Notes under the pieces: model-generated | Told to the model about the DNA's origin: nothing | The model's input: only the letters and a program-made list of their open reading frames with translations | The model's database searches: none | IMG/VR virus record: IMGVR_UViG_3300021438_000033 | Span: 1-39,587 of that record | From: a virus | Direction: 5' to 3' (one strand) | DNA: 39,587 nucleotides | Translations under genes and position numbers: made by a program | Shown here: one piece after another, positions 39,577 to 39,587 of the stretch | Layout of the letters: the number at the start of each line of letters is the position of its first letter | Position numbering within the stretch: the first letter of the stretch is position 1

Positions 39577-39587
39577 AGTGATTACCT

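Overview
The window is almost certainly one complete genome of a tailed phage with a P22-like podovirus plan, assembled as a slightly over-closed circle. No bacterial housekeeping genes, integrase, recombinase-type repressor or attachment site are seen, so a lytic lifestyle is the simplest reading. Portal, terminase, scaffold, coat, tail hub, ejection proteins and a pectate-lyase-like tailspike are all present. An M15 endolysin and holin suggest a bacterial host, probably Gram-negative; I cannot name it from sequence.

The last ~740 bases repeat the first ~440 in diverged form: both carry the 5' part of the coat gene. Setting the two coat start codons on top of each other (428 and 39576) gives a circle of about 39,148 bp. 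The two copies differ by scattered substitutions and an indel. The right-hand copy is also interrupted by a 305-nt self-splicing group I intron (39141-39445) that the left-hand copy lacks. This is the most striking feature of the window: an intron-plus and an intron-minus allele of a major capsid gene caught in one assembly.

The layout is two opposing transcription units diverging from a control region at 11.23-11.34 kb (face-to-face promoters, an HTH regulator, a palindrome). Leftward: HTH regulator, zinc protein, primase-helicase, an iteron-rich candidate replication origin (8.6-8.8 kb), RusA, small proteins, MazG-like and DUF3310 proteins, a polyvalent-type metallopeptidase, small and large terminase, portal, scaffold, tRNA-Thr, terminator and promoter, and coat. 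Across the circle junction it continues with a small head protein, a terminator, fibre and lectin-like tail proteins, a free-standing HNH endonuclease, the gp4-like and gp10-like tail accessory proteins, tailspike, a small basic protein, cupin, three ejection proteins, a second fibre and the lysis cassette, ending at 19.9 kb. Rightward (11.3-19.9 kb): a Sak4-like ATPase, a DUF669 SSB-like protein, an internal terminator, a Cas4-like Fe-S nuclease, a DNA methyltransferase, then about 20 small accessory genes with an HNH-AP2 endonuclease and a CxxCxxCC protein. Two compact tRNA-like RNA structures lie at 17.08-17.21 kb.

The replication-recombination genes (primase-helicase, Sak4-like ATPase, DUF669, RusA, Cas4-like nuclease) form a coherent set, but no DNA polymerase is visible, so host polymerase is presumably used. 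Two HNH genes, a lone zinc module related to one of them, the group I intron and the duplicated-looking gene ends around one HNH gene show that homing elements have been active in this lineage.
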